The notes: a model not told the origin generated them from the letters alone. Positions 1-5,786 are shown, counted from the stretch's first letter. The stretch is 7,471 nt of DNA from Bifidobacterium sp. UBA6881 (GCA_002451435.1 DKCF01000068.1:26217-33687), one strand, 5' to 3'. Made by a program: numbers and translations.

Positions 1-1
1 G

Positions 2-724
2 CGCGACACGTCCTCGCCCGGTACTGCGGATAATGCGACATACGGCGCGATGCGCGGTCATGCCGCGAACGCCGCTGACGGGGTGAATATCGACGATGCG
101 CGGGGTGTTCGTGATGGCGCTCGTGGAGCCGATTCGGAAGACGCTCGCAATGCCGTCGCCGATACGACAGCCAATACAGAGGCGTCACTGCCGGAAGGCA
201 CCGCCGCTTCCAGGGCGATAGCTGCTGCCTCCGCGCAGAGCCGACCTGCGTCGCGGCGCGCGGTGATTTCGCTCGACAGCCCATCCAACGACGCGGAGAA
301 CCAGTTCCGCAGGGCCATCGCGGCGATCGACAACATTCCCGGGAACCAGGTCGAAGGCATCTCTCCGCTGTACCACGTCAGCCAACTGGACGGTCTGCCC
401 GACAAAATGGCGGCCGTCATCCAGATATTCACCCGGATGGACGCGCGCGACGTGATTGCGTCGCTCGGCGCGATCGAGGAATCCATCGGCGACGGTCTCG
501 ACCTCGACCTCGTCGATATGGAGGGCGTGCATTGCGATGAGCCGGATTGCAAAGTGCCATGGCCGACCGCGCATAAGCGTGCCGCGGTGCTCGCTCCTTG
601 GCTGGACATGGATCCGGACGCCCATCTGGACGGCGATCCGGTCTCGTTCCTGCTCGCCATGGCCCCCGACACCGCACAGGTGGGATTCCTGACCGACAAC
701 TGGATCATCGGAGACACGCTATGA
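2..724 (+). CDS. folK: Folate biosynthesis protein with degenerate HPPK (FolK) C-terminal domain, 5'-partial
   Basis: The frame is open from base 2, so the gene starts upstream; 240 residues are visible. About 86 residues form an Ala/Asp/Arg-rich low-complexity linker. From base 260 (AVISLDS...) to about 664 the sequence aligns by eye with 6-hydroxymethyl-7,8-dihydropterin pyrophosphokinase, which transfers pyrophosphate from ATP to the pterin in folate synthesis. Supporting matches are the S-x-L-Y-H segment (HPPK S-x-x-Y-x-T), the I-E-E segment, the metal-binding-like L-D-L-D-L, and PxxxxKRAAVLAPWLDMDP near the end. The long linker suggests a fusion, probably to a dihydroneopterin aldolase (FolB) domain outside the window; this is inference. 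Odd: the loop that normally carries GR-x-R...W-x-P-R before D-L-D is missing (about 11 residues), and the N-terminal GSN is replaced by DSP, so kinase activity is doubtful. The stop overlaps the next start (ATGA, 721-724). Confidence 0.72.
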   Translation, partial: RDTSSPGTADNATYGAMRGHAANAADGVNIDDARGVRDGARGADSEDARNAVADTTANTEASLPEGTAASRAIAAASAQSRPASRRAVISLDSPSNDAENQFRRAIAAIDNIPGNQVEGISPLYHVSQLDGLPDKMAAVIQIFTRMDARDVIASLGAIEESIGDGLDLDLVDMEGVHCDEPDCKVPWPTAHKRAAVLAPWLDMDPDAHLDGDPVSFLLAMAPDTAQVGFLTDNWIIGDTL

Positions 725-1260
725 AGGCTCGACGCACACCTTGGTGGTATTACGCGCTCGCCGCAATCGTAGGCTTGCTGGCAGGCCTGGGATTCGCGAA
801 AATCGGGGAGATCTCCGGTCTGCCGCTGATTGGCGCGCCATGGATTGTACCGATCGTATTGGCGGTGCTGGGTGTCGCGGTGCTGTGCATGGCGCTGCAG
901 GTGCATAAATACACCACCAAAGACCCCGAAAAGCGCGCGCAATTAAAGCCGCTCGACCCGCAAAGGGCCTTCGCCACATTGATGGCAAGCAAGGCGCTGG
1001 GCGTGGCCGGTGCCGCGTTGACGGGATGGTATGTCGGCCAGATCCTTATGAGCCTGCCGCACGGCGAGGCCGCTTTCTACAGCCAGGCGATCGTGGAATG
1101 CGCGGTCGCCGGCGTCGTGTGCCTCGCCGATATGGTCGTGGGCATCGTGGGGGAGTGGCTGTGCCAGATTCCGCCGATTGACGGTCCGGAGAAGCCGAAG
1201 ACGAAGGAAACAGCGCAACGCAATCGTTACGCGGCCGCCGCCACCAAATCCAAGATCTGA
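721..1260 (+). CDS. DUF3180 family membrane protein
   Basis: 179 residues, starting at the ATG that overlaps the upstream stop (ATGA), so translation is probably coupled to the folK-like gene. The protein has a basic N-terminus (MKARR) and about four hydrophobic segments (roughly residues 8-27, 41-61, 86-110 and 121-147). A charged loop lies at 63-82 and a hydrophilic Lys-rich tail at 155-179. The segment LDPQRAFATLMASKALG-x-x-GA followed by GWYVG, and the closing GEWLCQIPP, match the DUF3180 pattern. This family is found in actinobacteria, usually directly downstream of folK. No biochemical function is known to me. Linkage to the folate cluster may be conserved gene order only. A longer in-frame extension to 598 would run through the upstream gene and is not needed. 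Confidence 0.85.
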   Translation: MKARRTPWWYYALAAIVGLLAGLGFAKIGEISGLPLIGAPWIVPIVLAVLGVAVLCMALQVHKYTTKDPEKRAQLKPLDPQRAFATLMASKALGVAGAALTGWYVGQILMSLPHGEAAFYSQAIVECAVAGVVCLADMVVGIVGEWLCQIPPIDGPEKPKTKETAQRNRYAAAATKSKI

Positions 1261-1263
1261 GGA

Positions 1264-2187
1264 TCAGGCCTTCTCTGCCGTGCCGGGCACGTTCGGCACG
1301 CGGAACATGGCCTCCTGCGCCATGCACGCCACCAGTTCGCCGTCCTGCGTGTAGACCTTCGCCTGTCCGAGTCCTCGTCCGTGCGCCGCGGTCGGCGTGT
1401 CCTGCACGTACAGATGCCATTGGTTGATGTCGATGTCGCGGTACCACCACATCGAATGGTCGATGGAGGCGAAGGAGATGCCGGGCGTGGCGATGCTCAA
1501 TCCGGCACGTCGCAGCACCGGTTCCAGCATGATCTGGTCGCAGCCCATCGCCAGCATCGCGCGATGCATCGCCTGCGGCACGTCCACCGTGCCGTCGGCC
1601 TTCATCCACACCATCTGCTTGCCGGAATCATGGCTGGCGCTCTTCTTGTCGGCCCCCAGCATGATCGTGCGCGTGATGTGGCGGATGTCGAACGGCGACT
1701 TCTCCGCGTAATACTTGGCATACGCGGACTTCTCCGCGAATGGTTCCATAAGCTGCTTGGCGCTGGTCAGACTTTCCGGATCCGGCACGTCCTCGGGCAT
1801 CGGATCGGCGAATTCGATGCCCTGCTGGTCGTGCTCCTGGAAACTGGCGATCGCGGTGAGGATGGAACCCTGCGCCTGCGTCACGTTCACGCGACGTGCC
1901 GAGAAGGAACGCCCATCGCGCAGATTCTCCACATCGAACAACAGATCCTGACGAATATCGCCCGCGGTGATGAAATAGCCGTGGATGGAATTCGGCAGAC
2001 GCGACGGCGCCACCGTCTTCGCGGCGGCCATCAACGATTGGGCGATTACCTGGCCGCCGTACACGCGGCCGGTGGGGAAGTACAGGCTTTCGCCGTTCAC
2101 GTATGTGTGGCTACGGTACGTGGAAGGCGTGCCGAGTTCAAGCACCTTCGCCAATCGCTGTAATGGAGTCGTCTCTGCCTGGGCCAT
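1264..2187 (-). CDS. tesB: Acyl-CoA thioesterase II (TesB family)
   Basis: 307 residues, a typical length for the double-hotdog TesB family, which hydrolyses acyl-CoA to free fatty acid and CoA in the cytoplasm. Visible hallmarks are GRVYGGQV-x-AQSL (residues 40-52), the first hotdog domain with IHGYF, SIDHSMWWYR (241-250), YTQDGELVA (279-287) and AQEAMFR (290-296). Judged against E. coli TesB (Asp204, Thr228, Gln278), the catalytic positions correspond to Asp217 in GCDQ, Ser241 in ASIDHS and Gln291 in AQEA; Ser for Thr is a conservative change. The start was chosen at the ATG of MAQAETTP because GAGGT (plus-strand 2193-2197) sits 5 nt upstream. The frame continues 50 codons further up but without family similarity. 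It meets DUF3180 tail to tail, and no neighbour shares its pathway. Confidence 0.93.
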   Translation of the reverse strand: MAQAETTPLQRLAKVLELGTPSTYRSHTYVNGESLYFPTGRVYGGQVIAQSLMAAAKTVAPSRLPNSIHGYFITAGDIRQDLLFDVENLRDGRSFSARRVNVTQAQGSILTAIASFQEHDQQGIEFADPMPEDVPDPESLTSAKQLMEPFAEKSAYAKYYAEKSPFDIRHITRTIMLGADKKSASHDSGKQMVWMKADGTVDVPQAMHRAMLAMGCDQIMLEPVLRRAGLSIATPGISFASIDHSMWWYRDIDINQWHLYVQDTPTAAHGRGLGQAKVYTQDGELVACMAQEAMFRVPNVPGTAEKA

Positions 2188-2587
2188 AGCGGACCTCGAT
2201 TCTGTGATATGAAAATTCCGTAATGCTTCCGAGTCTACGCAGGCGCGGTAAATTCCGGCGGATTGTTTTGTAACGAGTGCGTGAGAGAGCGCGAAGCCGG
2301 TGGCCGGTACTGCTGATATACGTGTCGTGCCATGCATTGCGTGCTATGCGGACGGTGCGTGCCGTACGGTCGTGGTGCGTTGTATTGCCGTGTGGTTGCG
2401 TATGCTGTTACAGCCGTAATGCGTTGTATTATGCCGTATTTCGTTTGACGTTATCGTGCGTCACATTGCATATGACTGATTGTCCAGTGTTTTGGCGGAT
2501 TGTGGATGGCGCGAATTGGAGAATATGCAAGGTAGCAGACTGGATTCGCCAAACAGCAAATCGATTCCATCAACGGACGTATAAAAC

Positions 2588-2782
2588 GTCGCTTTGCGGA
2601 TGAATAGGTGTGCTTTTTTGCGTATAACGTCGCTTTGCGTGGTTGGAATGTCGCTTTGCGTGGTTGGAATGTCGCTTTGCGTATGGGATGCCATGTTCTT
2701 CGCGGGCAGCGTCATTTTGCATGGGCCAGAATGTCGCTGCCCGCGGAAGGCCTGCTGATTCATATGGAAAGCGACGTTTTTG
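2588..2782. repeat. Cluster of ~21-bp repeats with core GTCGCTTTGCG
   Basis: Direct copies of GTCGCTTTGCG begin at 2588, 2629, 2650 and 2671, and a variant GTCGCTGCCCG begins at 2733. The offsets are 0, 41, 62, 83 and 145 bp, close to multiples of 20.5-21 bp. Copies at 2629-2681 form a true tandem array with unit AATGTCGCTTTGCGTGGTTGG. Inverted versions lie at 2767-2782 (GGAAAGCGACGTTTTT) and 2705-2719, where GCAGCGTCATTTTG opposes the 2733 copy in a hairpin. Translated on the minus strand, the tandem copies read QSDIPTT, but other copies fall into other frames, which favours a DNA- or RNA-level role over coding. Confidence 0.85.
2701..2745. repeat. Strong inverted repeat (19-bp arms, 7-nt loop)
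   Basis: Arms 2701-2719 and 2727-2745 match at 17 of 19 positions around a 7-nt loop. The outer 11 bp, CGCGGGCAGCG and CGCTGCCCGCG, are perfect. In plus-strand RNA one of the two mismatches becomes a G-U wobble. Neither flank has a T-run, so it does not look like an intrinsic terminator. The arms contain two of the repeat cores in opposite orientation, so the hairpin is part of the repeat cluster. Confidence 0.85.
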
Positions 2783-2792
2783 ACCGGCAGAA

Positions 2793-2823
2793 CAATCATT
2801 GGCGAGGCTGGATCAATCATTGG
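2793..2823. repeat. CAATCATTGG direct repeat, 21 bp apart
   Basis: Exact 10-bp copies lie at 2793-2802 and 2814-2823, start to start 21 bp. The period equals that of the adjacent repeat cluster although the sequence differs. Function unknown. Confidence 0.8.
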
Positions 2824-2864
2824 TGAAGAAGATGGAGCAGCTATGATTGCGCGGACTATGGCAT

Positions 2865-2910
2865 AAAACGACGATGTGCCGCCTTCCATGGTGGAAAGCG
2901 GCACAACGTC
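2865..2910 (-). terminator. Rho-independent terminator of ettA
   Basis: Arms 2870-2887 and 2893-2910 match at 16 of 18 positions around a 5-nt loop. Read on the minus strand, one mismatch becomes a G-U wobble, and the stem is followed after one G by TTTT (plus-strand AAAA, 2865-2868) and AT. The stem begins 27 nt after the ettA stop codon and in the right orientation. The U-tract is short, but stem strength and position make this the natural end of the ettA transcript. Confidence 0.75.
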
Positions 2911-2937
2911 ATGGCGGCAATGTGGATTGCCGAGCGA

Positions 2938-4614
2938 TTAGCGGGTCAGCTTACGGTGCAGACGATGCGGACGTGCCGCATCCTCACCGAGACGCGCCAC
3001 ACGATTCTCCTGGTACGCCTGGAAGTTGCCCTCGAACCAGTACCACTTGGCCGGGTTCTCGTCATCGCCTTCCCAAGCGAGGATGTGCGTGGCGACGCGG
3101 TCGAGGAACCAACGGTCGTGGGAGATCACCACGGCGCAGCCCGGGAAGCCGAGCAGCGCGTTTTCCAACGATTCCAGAGTCTCGACATCAAGGTCGTTCG
3201 TAGGCTCATCGAGCAGCAGCAGGTTGCCGCCCTGCTTCAGGGTCAGTGCCAGATTCAGGCGGTTGCGCTCGCCGCCGGAGAGCACGCCGACGAGCTTCTG
3301 CTGGTCGGAACCTTTGAAGCCGAAGGAGGCGACATAGGCGCGCGTCGGCACCTCGACGCCGGCCACCTCAATGAAGTCGAGACCGCCGGAGACGGCTTCC
3401 CACAGGTTCTTGTTCGGATCGAGGCCGGCGCGGTTCTGGTCCACGTAGCTGATCTTCACGGTGTCGCCGATCTTCAGCGAACCGGAGGTCAGCGGCTCCA
3501 GACCGACGATGGTCTTGAACAGCGTGGACTTGCCCACGCCGTTCGGGCCGATCACGCCGACGATGCCGTTGCGCGGCAGGGTGAAGCTCAGGTCGTCGAT
3601 GAGCACGCGGTCGCCGAACGCCTTGTGGATATGCTCGGCCTCCAGCACGGTGGAGCCCAGGCGCGGACCGGCCGGAATCTGGATTTCGGAGAAGTCGAGC
3701 TTCTTGTTGTTGCGCGCCTCCTGCTCCATCTGGTCGTAACGCTCCAGACGGGCCTTGTTCTTGGCCTGGCGGGCCTTTGGCGAGGAACGCACCCAGTCGA
3801 GCTCGTTCTTCAGACGCTTGGCGAGCTTGGCGTCCTTGGCTCCCTGGATCTCCATACGCTTGGCCTTGGTCTCCAAATAGGTGGAGTAGTTGCCCTTGTA
3901 CGGGTACAGGTGGCCGCGGTCCACCTCGCAGATCCATTCGGCCACGTTGTCCATGAAGTAACGATCGTGGGTGACGGCGATGACGGCGCCCTTGTACTGG
4001 TGCAGGAACTGCTCCAGCCACAGGATCGACTCGGCATCCAAATGGTTGGTCGGTTCGTCGAGCAGCAGCAGGTCGGGGGCTTCAAGCAGCAGCTTGCACA
4101 GCGCCACGCGACGGCGCTCACCACCGGAGCACACGGAAACCGGGGTGTCCGGGTCCGGGCACTGCAGTGCGTCCATGGCTTGCTCGAGCTGGGAATCGAT
4201 GTCCCAGCCGTTGGCCGCGTCGATCTCGTTCTGGAGCTTGCCCATTTCCTCCATCAGCGCGTCGAAGTCCGCGTCCGGATTGGCCATCTCCTCGCCGATT
4301 TGGTTGAAGCGTTCCACCTTCGCGGCGATTTCGCCGAATGCCAATCGGATGTTCTCGCCGACGGTCTTGGTGTCGTCCAGCGGAGGCTCCTGCTGCAGGA
4401 TGCCGACGGTGTAGCCGGGGGTCAGGGTGGCTTCGCCGTTGGAGACGGTGTCGAGGCCGGCCATGATTTTCAGCAGCGTGGACTTGCCCATGCCGTTCGG
4501 GCCGACGACGCCGATCTTCGCGCCCGGCAGGAAGCTCAGGGTCACGTCGTCGAGGATCACGCGGTCGCCGTAGGCCTTGCGAGCCTTGATCATCTGGTAA
4601 ATGAATTCAGCCAA
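2938..4614 (-). CDS. ettA: Energy-dependent translational throttle protein EttA (ABC-F ATPase)
   Basis: 558 residues, close to the 555 of E. coli EttA. This soluble ABC-F protein binds the ribosomal E site and gates the first steps of elongation according to the ATP/ADP ratio. Domain 1 has Walker A GPNGMGKST (38-46), signature SGGERRR (163-169), Walker B LLLLDE with Glu187, and His216. The arm insertion is around 95-140. The linker that contacts P-site tRNA, rich in Lys/Arg, spans about 242-320. Domain 2 has Walker A GPNGVGKST (356-364), signature SGGERNR (446-452), Walker B with Glu470, and His499. There are no membrane segments, so it is not a transporter. The start is TTG: MAEFIYQM aligns with the E. 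coli N-terminus MAQFVYTM, and no in-frame ATG occurs earlier. The AAGGA Shine-Dalgarno-like sequence (plus-strand 4627-4631) lies 12 nt upstream, longer than usual, so initiation may be weak or controlled. Confidence 0.96.
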   Translation of the reverse strand: MAEFIYQMIKARKAYGDRVILDDVTLSFLPGAKIGVVGPNGMGKSTLLKIMAGLDTVSNGEATLTPGYTVGILQQEPPLDDTKTVGENIRLAFGEIAAKVERFNQIGEEMANPDADFDALMEEMGKLQNEIDAANGWDIDSQLEQAMDALQCPDPDTPVSVCSGGERRRVALCKLLLEAPDLLLLDEPTNHLDAESILWLEQFLHQYKGAVIAVTHDRYFMDNVAEWICEVDRGHLYPYKGNYSTYLETKAKRMEIQGAKDAKLAKRLKNELDWVRSSPKARQAKNKARLERYDQMEQEARNNKKLDFSEIQIPAGPRLGSTVLEAEHIHKAFGDRVLIDDLSFTLPRNGIVGVIGPNGVGKSTLFKTIVGLEPLTSGSLKIGDTVKISYVDQNRAGLDPNKNLWEAVSGGLDFIEVAGVEVPTRAYVASFGFKGSDQQKLVGVLSGGERNRLNLALTLKQGGNLLLLDEPTNDLDVETLESLENALLGFPGCAVVISHDRWFLDRVATHILAWEGDDENPAKWYWFEGNFQAYQENRVARLGEDAARPHRLHRKLTR

Positions 4615-4634
4615 TGTTGTGTTCCATCCTTAAG

Positions 4635-4656
4635 AAACGTTGGAATTCCAGCGTTT
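4635..4656 (-). promoter_or_regulatory. 22-bp near-palindrome abutting the ettA ribosome-binding site
   Basis: AAACGT-TGGAATTCCA-GCGTTT is symmetric except for one base pair. In the ettA mRNA it could fold as a 9-bp stem with one mismatch and an AAUU loop, ending 3 nt before the AAGGA sequence. It could control access to the ribosome-binding site or be a protein site; which one cannot be told from sequence. Confidence 0.5.
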
Positions 4657-4703
4657 TGCGTAAGCCAGTCAACGGAGTTCCACCTGTGGGCCGTCGAAGA
4701 GGA

Positions 4704-4736
4704 CGCTTCGTGGCGATTGTGGCGGCGCACGAAGCG
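4704..4736 (-). promoter_or_regulatory. Leader hairpin with perfect 9-bp arms
   Basis: CGCTTCGTG (4704-4712) and CACGAAGCG (4728-4736) are exact inverted repeats with a 15-nt loop, within the predicted ettA 5' leader. There is no T-run on either side, so it is not a simple terminator. Confidence 0.5.
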
Positions 4737-4804
4737 CGAATCCGCGTACGTCGATGAAAACCCGGTGTTTTCCGGACCGATCCTTGCGCAAAGTACCATC
4801 CGTG

Positions 4805-4834
4805 ATTATCCCATACCCCGTCGTCATGCCGCAA
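4805..4834 (-). promoter_or_regulatory. Proximal ettA promoter candidate
   Basis: On the minus strand, -10 GATAAT (4805-4810) is preceded by TGG, giving an extended -10 (TGn). A -35-like TTGCGG (4829-4834) stands 18 bp upstream. The predicted start is near 4798-4799, giving a leader of about 185 nt. The promoter is bracketed by the inverted pair AAGTACCATC (4791-4800) and GATGGTACTT (4841-4850). An ATG at 4797-4799 falls on or beside the predicted start and opens a 69-codon frame that ends 8 codons inside ettA (4590). Confidence 0.5.
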
Positions 4835-5004
4835 CAAGGCGATGGTACTTAATTAAGTCGGGTTCGGGGCTTTCTTGGCGCATGTCGGTCAATCGGTTCC
4901 TTTTGCCTTGTCGGAGGACAGCTGTGCTCAGAGCGCCATTGACAAAACTGTTATGAGTGCAAAACTAGTCCACCGGCAAAGAGTGTGGGTATGCGCATAT
5001 GGTG

Positions 5005-5010
5005 ATTATA
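5005..5010 (-). promoter_or_regulatory. Distal -10 box TATAAT upstream of ettA
   Basis: A perfect TATAAT on the minus strand, with no good -35 at 16-18 bp (TCAAGG at 17 bp). A 14-bp dyad with perfect 6-bp arms (5012-5025) lies just upstream, where the spacer would be. The sequence around it (ATAATCAC) is repeated at the proximal promoter. An ATG 7 nt after the box (4996-4998) would be a leaderless start for a 15-codon ORF ending at 4951. Confidence 0.4.
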
Positions 5011-5060
5011 TACATTCTGGAATGTTGCCTTGATCGGCGCCGGGGCGGTTGTCGCGCGTG

Positions 5061-5131
5061 ACGTTCCCGCCGATGTGGTTGCTGTGGACGCGCCGTGCAG
5101 GGTGGCGCGTCCGATCGACGAACGGGACCGT
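5061..5131. repeat. Nested inverted repeat downstream of merR
   Basis: An inner perfect 9-bp pair, GGACGCGCC (5086-5094) and GGCGCGTCC (5104-5112), is enclosed by an 8-of-9 pair (5061-5069 and 5123-5131), with a 4-bp pair between them (5071-5074/5114-5117). It lies 45 nt or more beyond the merR stop. No T-run follows on either strand, so termination by this structure alone is unlikely. In GC-rich DNA part of this may be chance. Confidence 0.5.
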
Positions 5132-5176
5132 GGGTATTGCCGGCATGATCGCAGGCTCGACGTGTCGCGATGATGG

Positions 5177-5623
5177 CTACTCGCAGCTGTCTGCAGGGTT
5201 GATGAGGTTGGAATAATAATCGATTTTTCCGGCAAGCACATCGTCGTAGAAGGTCTGCTTGCGGTCGATATAGTCGATGGCGTCCTGGACTTCGGCCAGT
5301 TTTTTCTCGAGCGTGCGCCGTTTGATGGCGAGGATTTCCTTGCGTTCCGGTATCGATGATTCACCTTCAAGGCAGAGTTGCGTGTAATGCTGCATTTCCT
5401 TGATTCCGAGGCCGCATCGTTTGAGGCAGGTCAGTCCGTTGATCCACGCGATGCTCCGCTCGTCGAAGATGCGGCGGTTGTTCTGGTCCCGCTCGACTCC
5501 CGGCACGAGTCCGGAATTGCAGTAGAACTTCAGTGCTTCATAGTTCATGCCGGTCAATTCGCATGCCTGCTTCATCGTATAGGTCTTCATGCTCGCATGA
5601 GGCGGTATCACGGTGATCGCCAT
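5177..5623 (-). CDS. MerR-family transcriptional regulator, AdhR/NmlR-like
   Basis: 148 residues. The ATG at 5621-5623 is fixed by a perfect AAGGAGG (plus-strand 5630-5636) 6 nt upstream, so the protein carries about 11 residues before the usual MerR start (MKTYTMKQ). The helix-turn-helix is at about 14-40 (YTMKQACELTGMNYEALKFY), with wing residues RDQNNRRIF at 45-53. The second helical pair has ING-LTCLKRCGLGIKEMQ (61-78), and a dimerisation coiled coil follows at about 95-128. Cys66 sits where AdhR and NmlR carry their conserved sensing Cys (52-54 in those proteins, after correcting for the N-terminal extension); Cys70 is four residues on. There is no metal-binding Cys cluster like that of the mercury, zinc or copper sensors. 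It is divergent from an aldo/keto reductase and probably controls it and itself. Confidence 0.9.
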   Translation of the reverse strand: MAITVIPPHASMKTYTMKQACELTGMNYEALKFYCNSGLVPGVERDQNNRRIFDERSIAWINGLTCLKRCGLGIKEMQHYTQLCLEGESSIPERKEILAIKRRTLEKKLAEVQDAIDYIDRKQTFYDDVLAGKIDYYSNLINPADSCE

Positions 5624-5724
5624 ATATGGCCTCCTTGTGGATGATGCGCGGCGGGCTGCGGCGTTGCTGGAGGGGAATTGGGCTTGACCGCGTTGTTTTT
5701 GCGCGTATCCATCATGTCATATTT

Positions 5725-5786
5725 CCGGTTGTATTTACCGGTAGATAGTACCGGCGTGTCGTGATTTGACCGGTAGAAGCTACCGG
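5725..5786. promoter_or_regulatory. Three 17-bp operator dyads CCGGT-N7-ACCGG
   Basis: Dyads lie at 5725-5741, 5738-5754 and 5770-5786. The first two overlap by sharing one ACCGG/CCGGT half. The third (CCGGTAG-AAG-CTACCGG) has perfect 7-bp arms; the second has 6-bp arms. All three are exactly 17 bp and lie between divergent merR and the reductase gene, so they are probable MerR binding sites. The third would serve the reductase promoter and the others merR autoregulation; that division is inference. Confidence 0.8.

Larger units (their letters stand above)
2188..2937. other. 750-bp gene-free region with repeats and hairpins
   Basis: No reading frame here has both a plausible start and recognisable protein similarity. 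From right to left it holds the ettA terminator (2865-2910), a 21-bp-spaced CAATCATTGG pair (2793-2823), a cluster of GTCGCTTTGCG repeats (2588-2782) with a strong hairpin (2701-2745), and a GT-rich stretch (2330-2460). Within the GT-rich stretch, TGCGTTGTATTGCCGT at 2376-2391 recurs with a 2-bp insertion at 2420-2437. The stretch next to tesB (2188-2300) should contain its promoter, but I see no convincing -35/-10 pair. By eye the GC content is lower than in the flanking genes. Confidence 0.7.
4615..5176. other. ettA leader / merR-ettA intergenic region
   Basis: 562 bp without a confident gene, between the merR stop and the ettA start, both leftward. On the minus strand I see two promoter candidates (-10 boxes at 5005-5010 and 4805-4810). 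Each has an ATG at or next to the predicted transcript start, opening ORFs of 15 and 69 codons. Inverted repeats lie at 5061-5131 (nested), 5012-5025, 4791-4800/4841-4850, 4847-4858 (palindrome ACTTAATTAAGT), 4756-4772, 4704-4736 (9-bp perfect arms) and 4635-4656 next to the ettA ribosome-binding site. A plus-strand TTGACA at 4939-4944 has no good -10 partner. Confidence 0.6.

Noticed and set aside
58..942. 294-codon open frame on the minus strand
   Set aside because: Antisense to the folK-like gene and DUF3180, both supported by family similarity and ATGA coupling; the translation has no motif.
1381..2163. 260-codon open frame on the plus strand
   Set aside because: Antisense to tesB; Arg/His-rich composition and no domain.
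2445..2473. Plus-strand promoter TTGACG with GCATAT
   Set aside because: Weak -10 and no gene downstream; could only matter if the repeat region is transcribed.
2588..2782. CRISPR array
   Set aside because: Spacing is too short (10-bp gaps in the tandem part), intervening sequences are themselves repeated, copies occur in both orientations and no cas gene is nearby.
2608..2826. 72-codon plus-strand frame reading NVALRGW repeats
   Set aside because: GTG start with no Shine-Dalgarno sequence; only three copies share the frame; explained better as a DNA repeat.
2461..2904. 147-codon minus-strand frame over the repeat cluster (QSDIPTT repeats)
   Set aside because: It begins at GTG or an ATG without a Shine-Dalgarno sequence, spans the ettA terminator, and repeat copies fall into different frames. 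A real gene cannot be wholly excluded.
2911..4956. 681-codon open frame on the plus strand
   Set aside because: It lies antisense to the unmistakable ettA. Its Val/Leu/Gly/His/Gln-rich translation looks like a mirror of GC-rich codons and has no recognisable domain.
4939..4967. Plus-strand promoter from TTGACA at 4939
   Set aside because: No acceptable -10 at 16-18 bp (AAACTA at best), and no rightward gene follows until 5861.
4951..5370. 139-codon minus-strand frame overlapping the merR 3' end
   Set aside because: It starts inside merR in another frame and is Ser/Thr/Arg-rich. Only its last 15 codons are of interest, as a possible leaderless ORF.
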